DNA of 64,000 nt from positions 1,054,001 through 1,118,000 of the forward strand of contig NZ_JAJCTD010000001.1 in NCBI RefSeq assembly GCF_020564565.1, given 5' to 3'. Positions 1 through 8,084 of the stretch are shown here, piece by piece (positions within the stretch are counted from its first letter, which is position 1; the number at the start of each line of letters is the position of its first letter). The notes under the pieces are model-generated. The model was given only the letters and a program-made list of their open reading frames with translations. It was not told the DNA's origin and did not search any database. The stretch comes from Rhodobacter sp. Har01 (GTDB lineage Bacteria > Pseudomonadota > Alphaproteobacteria > Rhodobacterales > Rhodobacteraceae). Position numbers and translations under genes: made by a program.

Positions 1-1
1 C

Positions 2-772
2 CTGCAAGGCGACTGGGGCCAGTCCACCGTGTTCAAGAAACCGGTGCTGGACATGCTGGGCCGCGCCTTGGGCCATACCGGCTGGCTGATGCTGGCGGTG
101 ATGCTGGTCATGGTGCCGACCGCCCTCTTGATCGGCGTGCTGGCCGGCATGCGCGAAGGATCAAAGACCGACCGTGTGCTGTCCACCGCCGCCATCGCCA
201 CCACCGCCACGCCGGAATACGTCTCGGGCGTGATCTTCATCGCGCTCTTTGCCAGCGCCACCGCCGGCATCTCTCCGCTTCTGGTCGAATGGGGCTGGCT
301 GACCGGCCGCAAGACACTGTTCCAGGGCACCGCGACCAGCGCCATGGACGACATCACCTTCTGGAACTTCGCCCTGCCGGTGATGACCATCGCGCTTTAC
401 GGCATCGGCTACATCGCCCGGATGACCCGGGCCTCGATGACCGAGGTGATGACCCAGCAATACATCCGCACCGCGCGGCTGAAAGGCGTCGGCTTCGGCC
501 AGGTGGTGATGAAACACGCCCTGCGCAACGCCCTGATCGCCCCCTTCACGGTGATCATGCTGCAGTTTCCCTGGCTGCTGAACGGCGTGGTCATCGTTGA
601 GACCCTCTTCAACTACAAGGGCTTCGGCTGGACGCTGGTGCAGGCCGCCGGCAACAACGACATCGACATGCTGCTGGCCTGTTCGGTGGTCGCGGTCTTC
701 GTCGTCCTCTTGACCCAGCTGATCTCGGACATCGGCTATGTCTTCCTCAACCCCCGCATCCGGCTAAGCTGA
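2..772 (+). CDS. ABC transporter permease, DppB/OppB family (5' truncated)
   Basis: This is an inner-membrane permease subunit of a dipeptide/oligopeptide-type ABC importer. The frame is open from the window edge, and the first visible residues (LQGDWGQS) match the region before the second transmembrane segment of DppB proteins, so the true start lies upstream. The ABC-contact loop is seen as a run containing RTARLKGVGF and HALRNALIAPF. Five or so hydrophobic segments are visible. It is followed after 10 bp by a second permease and then by a fused ATPase. The substrate-binding protein gene is not in view, so peptide specificity is inferred from family only. Confidence 0.9.
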   Translation: MQGDWGQSTVFKKPVLDMLGRALGHTGWLMLAVMLVMVPTALLIGVLAGMREGSKTDRVLSTAAIATTATPEYVSGVIFIALFASATAGISPLLVEWGWLTGRKTLFQGTATSAMDDITFWNFALPVMTIALYGIGYIARMTRASMTEVMTQQYIRTARLKGVGFGQVVMKHALRNALIAPFTVIMLQFPWLLNGVVIVETLFNYKGFGWTLVQAAGNNDIDMLLACSVVAVFVVLLTQLISDIGYVFLNPRIRLS

Positions 773-782
773 GGAGACCGCG

Positions 783-1946
783 ATGGAACCGCTTTCCTGG
801 GGCGCCATCTTCGCCAAGGCCGCGATGCAGTTCTGGCCGGTCTGGGCGGCGATGCTGGTCACCTTCTTTCTCTCGACCGCGCTCAAGCGCCGGCTGGGGC
901 TCTATGGCAAGCTGTTCGATTCCACCGTGGGAATGTTCGGCTTCGGCATCGTCACCTTCTGGGTCTTCACCGCCGTCTTTGCCGACCAGATCATCACCCA
1001 CGACCCGCTAGCGCAGCTGTCGGGCATGAAGAACGCCCTGCCCGGCATGGCCGTGAAGTCCCCGGCCGAAGGTGGCTATCCCTTCTACCTCTTCGGCGGC
1101 GACAGCCTGGCCCGCGACGTGTTTTCCCGCATGGTGATGGGGGCGCGCGACGTGCTCAAGATCGCCCCCGCCGCCACCGTCTTCGCCTTCATGGTGGGCG
1201 TGACGCTGGGCCTGCCGGCGGGCTACTTCGGCGGCAAGCTGGATACCTTCCTCAGCTTTCTGGCCAACCTCGTCCTCGCCTTCCCGGTGATCCTGCTGTT
1301 CTACCTCCTGGTGACGCCCGAGATCGTGCAGACCGGCATCCCGGTGATCTTCGCGGCCATCCTCTTCGTCTTTCCGATCGTGTTCTTCACCATCCTGTTC
1401 AACTCGCGCTTCCACATGAACCCGGCCAAGCGCAACCTCTACGTCGGCCTGACCCTCGCCCTCGGCCTCTGGGCCTACTCGGGCCTGGCCTTCAACGCCG
1501 ATCCGGTGGGCCTCTTCTCGATGGACCCGAACCTCCTCAACGTCTTCGTCTCGGTGGTCTTCGTGAACTCGCCCGGCGTCTTCCGCATCGTCCGCGGTCT
1601 GGTGATGGACATCAAGGCCCGCGACTACGTCGCCGCCGGCCAGACCCGCGGCGAAAGTTCGTGGTACATCATGCTGTGGGAAATCCTTCCCAACGCCCGT
1701 GGGCCGCTGATCGTCGATTTCTGCCTGCGCATCGGCTACACCACCATCCTTCTGGGCACGCTGGGCTTCTTCGGCCTCGGCGTCAGCCCCGAATCCCCCG
1801 ACTGGGGCTCGACCATCGACGACGGCCGCAAACTGCTCGCCATCTTCCCCCACGCCGCCGTCGTCCCCGCCCTCGCCCTGATGAGCCTGGTCCTCGGCCT
1901 CAACCTCCTCGCCGACGGGTTGCGCGAAGAAAGCCTGAAGGACTGA
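783..1946 (+). CDS. ABC transporter permease, DppC/OppC family, with extra central membrane region
   Basis: This is the second inner-membrane permease of the peptide-type importer. A GAGGAG ribosome site precedes the ATG. The C-terminal half carries the ATPase-contact loop (KARDYVAAGQTRGESS) and the typical ending LGTLGFFGLGVSPESPDWG. At 387 aa it is clearly longer than usual DppC proteins (about 280-300 aa). The additional length is a block with extra hydrophobic segments around residues 170-250, between the canonical membrane helices. The gene sits 10 bp after the first permease, so they are very probably co-transcribed and form a heterodimeric channel. Confidence 0.9.
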   Translation: MEPLSWGAIFAKAAMQFWPVWAAMLVTFFLSTALKRRLGLYGKLFDSTVGMFGFGIVTFWVFTAVFADQIITHDPLAQLSGMKNALPGMAVKSPAEGGYPFYLFGGDSLARDVFSRMVMGARDVLKIAPAATVFAFMVGVTLGLPAGYFGGKLDTFLSFLANLVLAFPVILLFYLLVTPEIVQTGIPVIFAAILFVFPIVFFTILFNSRFHMNPAKRNLYVGLTLALGLWAYSGLAFNADPVGLFSMDPNLLNVFVSVVFVNSPGVFRIVRGLVMDIKARDYVAAGQTRGESSWYIMLWEILPNARGPLIVDFCLRIGYTTILLGTLGFFGLGVSPESPDWGSTIDDGRKLLAIFPHAAVVPALALMSLVLGLNLLADGLREESLKD

Positions 1947-1978
1947 CCCCATGCCGCCTGCTGCTTTCATCTGTCCCT

Positions 1979-2014
1979 AAATATCCCGGGGGTCCGGGGG
2001 CTGGCCCCCGGTCC
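1979..2014. repeat. Dispersed GC-rich palindromic element, copy 1
   Basis: An AAATAT-CCCGGGGGT leader is followed by a 7-bp-stem hairpin (CCGGGGG, loop CTGG, CCCCCGG). The same architecture (AAATA[CT]CCC, GGGGGTCCGGGGG, then a GC hairpin) recurs at 7433-7542, 10204-10245 and 52444-52496. Here it lies inside the transporter operon, between permease and ATPase genes. Confidence 0.6.
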
Positions 2015-2036
2015 CACGCCGCCACAGGAGACCCGA

Positions 2037-4118
2037 ATGGAAGACTGGGACCCCTCGAAGCCGATCCTTGAAATCGAGAACCTCTCGATCAGCTTCTTCA
2101 CCCGCCTGCGCGAGATTCCCGCGGTGATGGATTTCTCCTGCACCGTCATGGCCGGCGAGGCGATGGGGCTGGTCGGCGAATCCGGCTGCGGCAAGTCCAC
2201 CGTGGCCCTTGCCGTCATGCGCGACCTTGGCAAGACCGGGCGCATCACCGGCGGCTCGATCCGTTTCAAGGGCCGCGACCTGACCCGGCTCTCCGAGGAA
2301 GAGCTGCGCCACATCCGCGGCTCCGAGATCGCGATGATCTACCAGGAACCCATGGCCTCGCTGAACCCGGCGATGAAGGTCGGCGCGCAACTGGCCGAGG
2401 TGCCGGTCATCCACCAAAACATGGCCAAGGCCGAGGCCTGGGCGCTGGCCCGCCAGATCGTCGCCGATGTGCGCCTGCCCGACCCCGACCGCATCCTGAA
2501 CGCCTACCCGCACCAGCTGTCGGGCGGCCAGCAACAGCGCATCGTCATCGCCATGGCGCTGATGGCCAAGCCTGCACTCCTGATCCTGGACGAACCCACC
2601 ACCGCGCTCGACGTCACTGTCGAAGCCGGCATCGTCGATCTGGTCAAGGACCTCGGCGCCAAATACGGCACCTCGATGCTGTTCATCAGCCACAACCTCG
2701 GCCTTGTCCTCGATGTCTGCGACCGCATCTGCGTGATGTACTCCGGCGAGGCGGTCGAAACCGGCAATGTCGAGGAAGTCTTCACCTCGATGCGCCACCC
2801 CTATACCCAGGCCCTCTTCCGCTCGATCCCGCTGCCCGGCGCCGACAAGAACGCCCGGCCCCTGATCAGCATCCCCGGCAACTTCCCCCTGCCCCACGAA
2901 CGCCCCCCCGGGTGCAACTTCGGCCCCCGCTGCGACTATTTCGAAAAGGGCCGCTGCGACGCCGCCGACGTCCCGATGGAGACCGTCCCCGACGCCCACC
3001 GCCACGAAAGCCGCTGCCGGAAGTGGCGCGAGATCGACTGGCAGGCCCCGCCCAAGGCCCGCATCGCCAAGGAAAAGCTGCCCTTCGGCAAGGTCGTCCT
3101 TCGCATGGACGACCTCAAGAAATACTACTCGGTCTCGACCGGCGCCTTCGGCGGCGGCTCGAAAAAGGTGGTCAAGGCCAATGAGACCCTCAGCTTCGAG
3201 GCCCGCGAAGGCGAAACCCTGGCCATCGTCGGCGAAAGCGGCTGCGGCAAGTCCACCTTCGCCAAGGTGCTGATGGGGCTGGAAACCGCCACCTCCGGCC
3301 AGATCATGCTGTTTGACGAAAACGTCCAGTCCACCCCGATCCAGAAGCGCGGCGCCGACACCGTCAGCCAGGTGCAGATGGTGTTCCAGAACCCCTTCGA
3401 CACGCTGAACCCGTCGATGACCGTCGGCCGCCAGATCATCCGCGCACTGGAAGTGTTTCGCAAAGGCGACAACGACGCCGACCGCCAGCGCATGATGCTG
3501 GACCTGATGGACCTGGTGAAACTGCCCCGCGCCTTTGCCGAACGGATGCCCCGCCAGCTGTCGGGCGGCCAGAAGCAGCGCGTCGGCATCGCCCGCGCCT
3601 TCGCCGGCGGCGCCAAGGTGGTGGTGGCGGATGAGCCGGTCAGCGCGCTGGACGTCAGCGTCCAGGCCGCCGTGACCGACCTTCTGATGGACATCCAGCG
3701 CGAAAACCGTACCACGCTTCTGTTCATCAGCCACGACCTCTCGATCGTGCGCTACCTCGCCGACCGGGTCATGGTGATGTATCTGGGCCATGTGGTGGAA
3801 ATGGGCACCACCGAGCAGGTCTTTTCGCCCCCCTACCACCCCTATACCGAGGCCCTGCTTTCCGCCGTCCCCATCGCCGACCCGACCGTCGTGCGCAAAC
3901 GCATCGTGCTGGAAGGCGAGATCCCCTCGGCGATGAACCCGCCCCCCGGCTGCCCGTTCCAGACCCGCTGCCGCTGGAAGGTGCAGGTGCCGGGCGGCTT
4001 GTGCGACACCGAACTTCCCCCGGTGCGCGATCTGGGCGAGCATCACCAGATCAAGTGCCACCTGTCGGCCGAAGTGCTGGCCACGATGGAGCCGGTGATC
4101 AAGGTCGCCGCCGAATAG
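2037..4118 (+). CDS. Fused two-domain ABC ATPase of a peptide-type importer (DppD-DppF fusion)
   Basis: This is the cytoplasmic energy-coupling subunit. Both nucleotide-binding domains lie in one 693-aa chain. Domain 1 has Walker A GESGCGKST at residues 47-55, signature LSGGQ at 161-165 and Walker B LLILDEP at 181-187. Domain 2 repeats Walker A at about 399-407 and again has LSGGQ and VVVADEP. Each domain ends with the oligopeptide-transporter tail, and each tail carries four cysteines (C293, C299, C307 and C327 in the first). Such clusters are proposed to bind iron-sulfur clusters in some DppD/DppF proteins. It closes the operon started by the two permeases. Similar fusions (GsiA, YejF) are common. 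Confidence 0.93.
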   Translation: MEDWDPSKPILEIENLSISFFTRLREIPAVMDFSCTVMAGEAMGLVGESGCGKSTVALAVMRDLGKTGRITGGSIRFKGRDLTRLSEEELRHIRGSEIAMIYQEPMASLNPAMKVGAQLAEVPVIHQNMAKAEAWALARQIVADVRLPDPDRILNAYPHQLSGGQQQRIVIAMALMAKPALLILDEPTTALDVTVEAGIVDLVKDLGAKYGTSMLFISHNLGLVLDVCDRICVMYSGEAVETGNVEEVFTSMRHPYTQALFRSIPLPGADKNARPLISIPGNFPLPHERPPGCNFGPRCDYFEKGRCDAADVPMETVPDAHRHESRCRKWREIDWQAPPKARIAKEKLPFGKVVLRMDDLKKYYSVSTGAFGGGSKKVVKANETLSFEAREGETLAIVGESGCGKSTFAKVLMGLETATSGQIMLFDENVQSTPIQKRGADTVSQVQMVFQNPFDTLNPSMTVGRQIIRALEVFRKGDNDADRQRMMLDLMDLVKLPRAFAERMPRQLSGGQKQRVGIARAFAGGAKVVVADEPVSALDVSVQAAVTDLLMDIQRENRTTLLFISHDLSIVRYLADRVMVMYLGHVVEMGTTEQVFSPPYHPYTEALLSAVPIADPTVVRKRIVLEGEIPSAMNPPPGCPFQTRCRWKVQVPGGLCDTELPPVRDLGEHHQIKCHLSAEVLATMEPVIKVAAE

Positions 4119-4121
4119 GGC

Positions 4122-4149
4122 TTGACGCCCCCATGTCGCCGCATATCTT
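4122..4149 (+). promoter_or_regulatory. Candidate sigma-70 promoter for the Lrp-family gene (leaderless)
   Basis: TTGACG (4122-4127) and TATCTT (4144-4149) are separated by 16 bp. The expected transcription start falls at or just before the ATG at 4156, and no Shine-Dalgarno sequence is visible, so a leaderless message is predicted. Confidence 0.4.
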
Positions 4150-4155
4150 GCGGCC

Positions 4156-4608
4156 ATGGATGAGATTGACCGCAGAATCATCGGCCTTCTGGCCGAAGAC
4201 GCCCGCCGCGCCCTGGCCGACATCGGCGCCGCCGTGGGCCTGTCCGCCTCGGCGGTGAATGACCGCATCCACCGGCTGCAGGCGCAAGGCGCGATCCGCC
4301 GCTTCACCGTCGATGCCGACCCCGCCGCCCTGGGCCTGCCGGTGCTGGCCTTCGCCTGGATCGCCCTGCGCGATGGCGCGGATGAACCTGCCTTCCGCGC
4401 CTTTGCCGCCGCCCACCCGGCGGTGATCGAATGCCACCACGTCACCGGCCCCTGGTCCTATCTCTTGAAACTGCGACTGCCGGCCCTTTCCGCCGTGGAA
4501 ACCGTGCTGGCCGACCTCAAGGCGCAGGGGTCCCTCGGCCGCAGCGAAACCATCCTCGCCCTGTCCTCGGCCGTCGAAGGCGCCCACGTGCCCCGGGGCG
4601 CCGCGTGA
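4156..4608 (+). CDS. Lrp/AsnC family transcriptional regulator
   Basis: This is a 150-aa DNA-binding regulator of the feast/famine family. The N-terminal winged helix begins MDEIDRRIIGLLAEDARRAL and includes the typical GLSASAVNDRIHRLQAQGAI recognition segment. The C-terminal half is an AsnC/RAM ligand-binding domain. The gene overlaps the following LysE-family exporter by one base (TGATG), so the two are translationally coupled. Lrp-type regulators next to LysE exporters commonly sense the amino acid that the exporter removes; that role is inferred here. The effector is unknown. Confidence 0.9.
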   Translation: MDEIDRRIIGLLAEDARRALADIGAAVGLSASAVNDRIHRLQAQGAIRRFTVDADPAALGLPVLAFAWIALRDGADEPAFRAFAAAHPAVIECHHVTGPWSYLLKLRLPALSAVETVLADLKAQGSLGRSETILALSSAVEGAHVPRGAA

Positions 4609-5228
4609 TGCTGTTCTGGAAAAGCCTGCTGCTGGGCCTTGCCGTGGCCGCCCCGCTTGGCCCCATCGGGGCGCTCTGCATCAACCGAACGCTCGACCGC
4701 GGCTTTCGCGCCGGGGTCGCCGGGGGCCTTGGCACCGCGCTGGCCGATGCGCTGTACGCCAGCCTTGCCGCCGCCGGTTTCGCGGCCTTCGCCAGCCTGC
4801 TGGCCCGCGTGCAGCTTCCGCTCATGGTCGCGGGCGGACTGTTCCTGCTCTGGCTGGGCGCGCAATCCCTGCGCCCCCGCCCGGCCCGCCCCGCGGCCCA
4901 GGTCGGCGCCCGCGACCTTCTCGGCACCACCGCCGCCACCTTCGCGCTGACCATGGCCAACCCGATGACCATCCTCAGCTTCGCCGCCCTTTTCGCCGGC
5001 CTCGGCCTTGCCGCTGCCGCCGGACCGGGCGCGGCGATGCTGGTGGTCGCCGGAGTGTTCTGCGGCTCGATGCTGTGGTGGGTGCTGCTGTCCGGTGGCG
5101 TCGCCCTGGCGCGCCACCGCCTGCCTCCGGCCTTCGCCCTCTGGACCGCCCGCGCTTCGGGCGCCGTGCTCATCGGATTTGCAGTCTGGGCGCTGGTTTC
5201 CGCCGCGCGCACCGCCTGGGCCGCCTGA
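4608..5228 (+). CDS. LysE family amino-acid exporter
   Basis: This is a 206-aa inner-membrane translocator with about six hydrophobic helices. The conserved N-terminal motif of the LysE/RhtB family is visible as AAPLGPIGALCINRTL (residues 14-29). The ATG at 4608 was chosen because it overlaps the stop of the Lrp gene (TGATG) and gives an N-terminus matching the family; longer readings in this frame start inside the regulator. Export of an amino acid under control of the upstream Lrp protein is likely but the substrate cannot be told from sequence. Confidence 0.88.
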   Translation: MLFWKSLLLGLAVAAPLGPIGALCINRTLDRGFRAGVAGGLGTALADALYASLAAAGFAAFASLLARVQLPLMVAGGLFLLWLGAQSLRPRPARPAAQVGARDLLGTTAATFALTMANPMTILSFAALFAGLGLAAAAGPGAAMLVVAGVFCGSMLWWVLLSGGVALARHRLPPAFALWTARASGAVLIGFAVWALVSAARTAWAA

Positions 5229-5279
5229 CGCCTTGCCCGCTGTTGGCCGCCTGCCCGTAGCCGTGCTAGCTGTCGGAAA

Positions 5280-5951
5280 ATGCCTTTCCGGTTCACAATG
5301 GACGCCGCCCTTCTGACATCCGACCATCTTCTGCGCGGCTATGCCATGGGCATCTTTCCCATGGCGGAATCGCGTGACGACCCGCAGGTCCACTGGATCG
5401 ACCCGCGCCGCCGGGGCATCCTGCCGCTGGACGGCTTCCACATCTCGCGCAAGCTGGCGCGCCGCATTCGCCGGGCTGACTGGCAGGTGCGCGCCGATAC
5501 CGCCTTTGCGGCCGTGGTGCAGGCTTGCGCCGAGCGGGATGAGACCTGGATCAGCGACCGCATCCTGGCGCTGTACGTTGCCCTCCACGACCGCGGCTTT
5601 GCCCATTCGGTCGAGGTCTGGGAGGGGGACGAACTGGTCGGCGGGGTCTATGGCGTGACGCTGGGCGCAGCGTTCTTTGGTGAATCGATGTTCTCGCGCC
5701 GGACGGATGCGTCAAAGCTGGCGCTGGCCTGGACGGTCCACCGCCTGCGTGCCGGGGGCTTCACGCTGTTCGACACCCAGTTCCTGACGCCGCACCTTGC
5801 CTCGCTGGGCGGTGTCGAGATTTCCCGGGAAGACTATCATCGCCGCCTGGCCCGTGCCCGGCAACGGGCCGCGGATTTCGCGCCGCCGGGCTACGGCCCC
5901 TCGCCGTCCGAGGTGGCCGCGGGGTCCTCTGCGGTGTCGGGCGGGGCATAG
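5280..5951 (+). CDS. aat: Leucyl/phenylalanyl-tRNA-protein transferase
   Basis: The enzyme transfers Leu or Phe from aminoacyl-tRNA to N-terminal Arg or Lys of proteins, marking them for ClpS/ClpAP degradation (N-degron pathway). Family hallmarks are LLRGYAMGIFPMAES near the N-terminus, WIDPRRRGILPLDGFHISR, and the GVYGVTLGAAFFGESMFSR core. The ATG at 5280 is 223 aa; a second ATG at 5298 (MDAALLTSDHLL) gives an N-terminus closer to that of relatives and may be the true start. The 3' end overlaps the convergent DUF2155 gene by 61 bp. Confidence 0.95.
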   Translation: MPFRFTMDAALLTSDHLLRGYAMGIFPMAESRDDPQVHWIDPRRRGILPLDGFHISRKLARRIRRADWQVRADTAFAAVVQACAERDETWISDRILALYVALHDRGFAHSVEVWEGDELVGGVYGVTLGAAFFGESMFSRRTDASKLALAWTVHRLRAGGFTLFDTQFLTPHLASLGGVEISREDYHRRLARARQRAADFAPPGYGPSPSEVAAGSSAVSGGA

Positions 5952-6316
5952 CCCGGCACCAGGCAGCGCAGCACCCAGACATCGTAGCGCGGGTGGTCCA
6001 TGGCGGAAAGCGCGGGCGACGAGGCCAGCATCCAGCCGGTGAAGACCGGCCCCTCGCGCGAACTGTCGACGATGGTCAGGTGCGCCTCGGCCTCGGCGGC
6101 GGGGTTGTCCTGCGGGTAGCGGCAGGCGTCCAGCTGGATCGTCAGCCGCCCGTTCGAGGCAGACTGCCCGCGCTGCAACTCCAGATCGCCGGTCTCTCCG
6201 GTCAGCTTGTCCAGCCAGCGCACCAGACCGCCTTCGGCCTCGGCATAGCCCTGCGCCTGGGCCGGCAGCAGCCCCGCAAGCACCAGCGCCGCCGCCAGAC
6301 CAAGGCCACGGATCAT
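5891..6316 (-). CDS. DUF2155 domain-containing secreted protein
   Basis: This is a 141-aa exported protein with a clear signal peptide ([20 protein letters not shown], then AQG). The body matches the DUF2155 family of alphaproteobacteria, with DACRYPQDNP, FTGWMLASSPALSAMDHPRYDVWVLRC and two conserved cysteines. Its start overlaps the stop of the mlaD-like gene by 4 bp (ATGA), so it is the third gene of the NDUFA12-mlaD-DUF2155 operon. Biochemical function is not known. Its 3' end runs 61 bp into aat on the other strand. Confidence 0.88.
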   Translation of the reverse strand: MIRGLGLAAALVLAGLLPAQAQGYAEAEGGLVRWLDKLTGETGDLELQRGQSASNGRLTIQLDACRYPQDNPAAEAEAHLTIVDSSREGPVFTGWMLASSPALSAMDHPRYDVWVLRCLVPGYAPPDTAEDPAATSDGEGP

Positions 6317-6942
6317 GGTGCCGCATCCTTCGCGGGGGGCACGACCGGCGGCTCCGGCATGGGCTCGGCCGGCGCTTCCTCGGGCACGTCGGCGGGCGCC
6401 TCTTCGGGGATATCGGCGGGCGCCTCTTCGGGCGGCTCTGCCGGCGCGGCGCCGGGTTCGGTGGCGGCTGGCGAGGCACCGGCGGCCGGGTCTGCCGACT
6501 CGTCGCCGGCGACGAACTTCATCAGCAGCGTGATCAGGCTGACCGCACCCTGGGTGTCCTCGATCTCGGCGCCGGGCGGCAAGGTTTCCACTGCGCCGCC
6601 GGGCAGGATTTCGACGAAGTTGCCGCCCAGCAGCCCTTCGGACGAGATCAGGATGGCGCTGTCCTCGGGCAGCAGGATGCCCTCGCTGATGGCGATCTTC
6701 GCGTCCGCCATGAAGGTCTGGGGGTTCAGCGTCAGTGCAGTGATGGTGCCGACCTTGACGCCGGCGAGCCGCACGTCCGACCCCACCGTGATCCCCTCGA
6801 CCGAACGGAAGCTGGCGCTCAGCGGGTAGCTGCCCGCGTCGCGTCCGGTCAGCCCGGTGCCTTGCGCGGCATAGAAGGCGAAGGCGGCGCCCACGGCCAG
6901 GACGCCGGCCCCGGCCAGAACCTCGGCGGCCGTGTGGCTCAT
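6313..6942 (-). CDS. mlaD: Outer-membrane lipid asymmetry protein MlaD (MCE domain)
   Basis: This is a periplasm-facing, membrane-anchored MCE protein of the phospholipid transport system. An N-terminal transmembrane helix (residues about 5-27) is followed by an MCE domain with [24 protein letters not shown] and [12 protein letters not shown]. The 209-aa protein ends in an unusual Pro/Glu/Ala-rich tail with tandem EEAPAD(I/V)P repeats, not part of canonical MlaD. It overlaps its neighbours by 4 bp on each side. The other Mla components are not in this window, which is common in Rhodobacteraceae where mlaD sits next to an NDUFA12-like gene. Confidence 0.88.
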   Translation of the reverse strand: MSHTAAEVLAGAGVLAVGAAFAFYAAQGTGLTGRDAGSYPLSASFRSVEGITVGSDVRLAGVKVGTITALTLNPQTFMADAKIAISEGILLPEDSAILISSEGLLGGNFVEILPGGAVETLPPGAEIEDTQGAVSLITLLMKFVAGDESADPAAGASPAATEPGAAPAEPPEEAPADIPEEAPADVPEEAPAEPMPEPPVVPPAKDAAP

Positions 6943-7313
6943 TCCGGCTGCCAGGCCTCGTAGTCGCGCCGCTGCGCCGGGCTGGTGCGGCGGATCGAGC
7001 CCGGCGGCGCATAGGCCGTCTCGCTGCCCGACAGGTTTTCCTGATGCGGCGCTTCCCAGGGCTTGTGGGTCAGCGGCGCCTTGGTCGGCGGCTGATCCCA
7101 GGTGTGGTGCAGCCAGCCGTGCCAGTCGGGCGGCACGCGGCTGGCCTCCATCTCGCCGGCATAGATCACCCAGCGCCGCTGGCCATCGCGCGAGGTGTAA
7201 TAGGCGTTGCCCTGGTCGTCCTCGCCCACCTTGTGGCCATGCCGCGCGGTGAACAGCTGGGTGCCCAGCGTCTGGCTGTTCCACCAGGTGAGCAGGCGCT
7301 TGAGGAAGTACAT
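6939..7313 (-). CDS. NDUFA12-family complex I accessory protein
   Basis: This is a 124-aa homologue of the NDUFA12/B17.2 accessory subunit of NADH:ubiquinone oxidoreductase, present in alphaproteobacteria. Recognisable motifs are [56 protein letters not shown] and [11 protein letters not shown]. The ATG at 7313 starts [11 protein letters not shown] as in relatives. Upstream readings in the same frame enter the dispersed repeat. It leads a tightly overlapping operon with mlaD and the DUF2155 gene. Confidence 0.93.
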   Translation of the reverse strand: MYFLKRLLTWWNSQTLGTQLFTARHGHKVGEDDQGNAYYTSRDGQRRWVIYAGEMEASRVPPDWHGWLHHTWDQPPTKAPLTHKPWEAPHQENLSGSETAYAPPGSIRRTSPAQRRDYEAWQPE

Positions 7314-7432
7314 CGGGGCCTCCGTCGTGGTTCTGTTTCCTATGCCGGATTGCAGCGCCAAGGTCCAGCCTTGCAAAGGCGGCGGGCGGTGATCTTGCAG
7401 AGCGGCGCGCGGACGCGCACGCCTCGGGCGAT

Positions 7433-7542
7433 GGGGGCGCTGCCCCCAAACCCCCGGGGTATTTTCACCAAGATGAAGCAGCATGGCCTTCATCTTGGCC
7501 CAAATACCCCCTGGGGGTGCGGGGGGCGGAGCGCCCCCGCCG
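7433..7542. repeat. Inverted pair of dispersed palindromic elements in a 322-bp gene-free stretch
   Basis: The gap 7314-7635 holds two copies of the dispersed element in head-to-head orientation. The left copy reads GGGGGCGCTGCCCCC-AAACCCCCGGGGTATTTTCACC. The right copy reads CCCAAATACCCCCTGGGGGTGC, then a GC hairpin (GGGGGGCGGAGCGCCCCC). They are joined by CCAAGATGAAG-9 bp-CTTCATCTTGG, so the whole unit could fold into one long cruciform. No reading frame in the gap looks coding. The rest of the gap is GC-rich sequence with no feature I recognise. Confidence 0.6.
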
Positions 7543-7635
7543 GTCCGAGCCGGTTGGCGCGCGTCTTCGCGCGCCAGAGGCGAGACAAGGGGGGTGCGGC
7601 CGCCCCTGCGGCCGCTCCGTTTCGAAACCGCCGGA

Positions 7636-8019
7636 TCAGCCGGGCAGGCGGGCGGTGACTTCGATCTCGATCTTGTGGCGGGGGTCGATCAGGCCGGCCT
7701 GAATCATGGTTGCCGCCGGCGGGTTGGCACCGAAGGTGGCGGCGAGGATCGGCCAGCAGGCTTCGAAATCGGCGGCCTTGGGCAGGATGTAGTGCACCCG
7801 CACGACGTGCGCGAAGCTGCTGCCCGCCTTCTTCAGCGCGGCGCCGATGATCTTCAGCGCCAGTTCACATTGTTCGGTGACGGTCTTCGGGATGGAACCG
7901 GTGGCGTGGTCCGTCCCGGTGGTGCCCGAGACGAAGACCCAACCGTCGGCAATCACCACGCGGGCGTAGCCGATCTTCGCCTCCCAGGTCGATCCGGTGG
8001 TGATGCGTCGTATGGCCAT
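7636..8019 (-). CDS. RidA family protein (YjgF/YER057c/UK114)
   Basis: This is a 127-aa member of the Rid superfamily, small trimeric proteins some of which hydrolyse reactive enamine/imine intermediates. It has the N-terminal [20 protein letters not shown] segment and C-terminal [21 protein letters not shown]. The usual RidA stretch around the catalytic arginine (VARLP-x-VEIEA) is replaced by [16 protein letters not shown], so it fits a divergent Rid subfamily rather than archetypal RidA and may lack deaminase activity. It lies alone between the repeat pair and clpX and is probably monocistronic. Confidence 0.88.
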   Translation of the reverse strand: MAIRRITTGSTWEAKIGYARVVIADGWVFVSGTTGTDHATGSIPKTVTEQCELALKIIGAALKKAGSSFAHVVRVHYILPKAADFEACWPILAATFGANPPAATMIQAGLIDPRHKIEIEVTARLPG

Positions 8020-8039
8020 TGCCGTGCTCCTGAATGTGA

Positions 8040-8064
8040 AACGCCGCCCGGATGGGGCGGCGTT
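8040..8064 (-). terminator. Hairpin terminator downstream of clpX
   Basis: A perfect 10-bp stem (AACGCCGCCC / GGGCGGCGTT) lies between the clpX stop and the ridA start. On the minus strand it ends in TTTCAC, a short T-tract. Confidence 0.55.
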
Positions 8065-8084
8065 GCGGTATGGGGGGCCGGGCC

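Noticed and set aside
1977..4445. 822-codon open frame on the minus strand across the ABC ATPase and Lrp genes
   Set aside because: The translation is Gly/His/Ala-rich without family features, and two clearly real plus-strand genes occupy the region.
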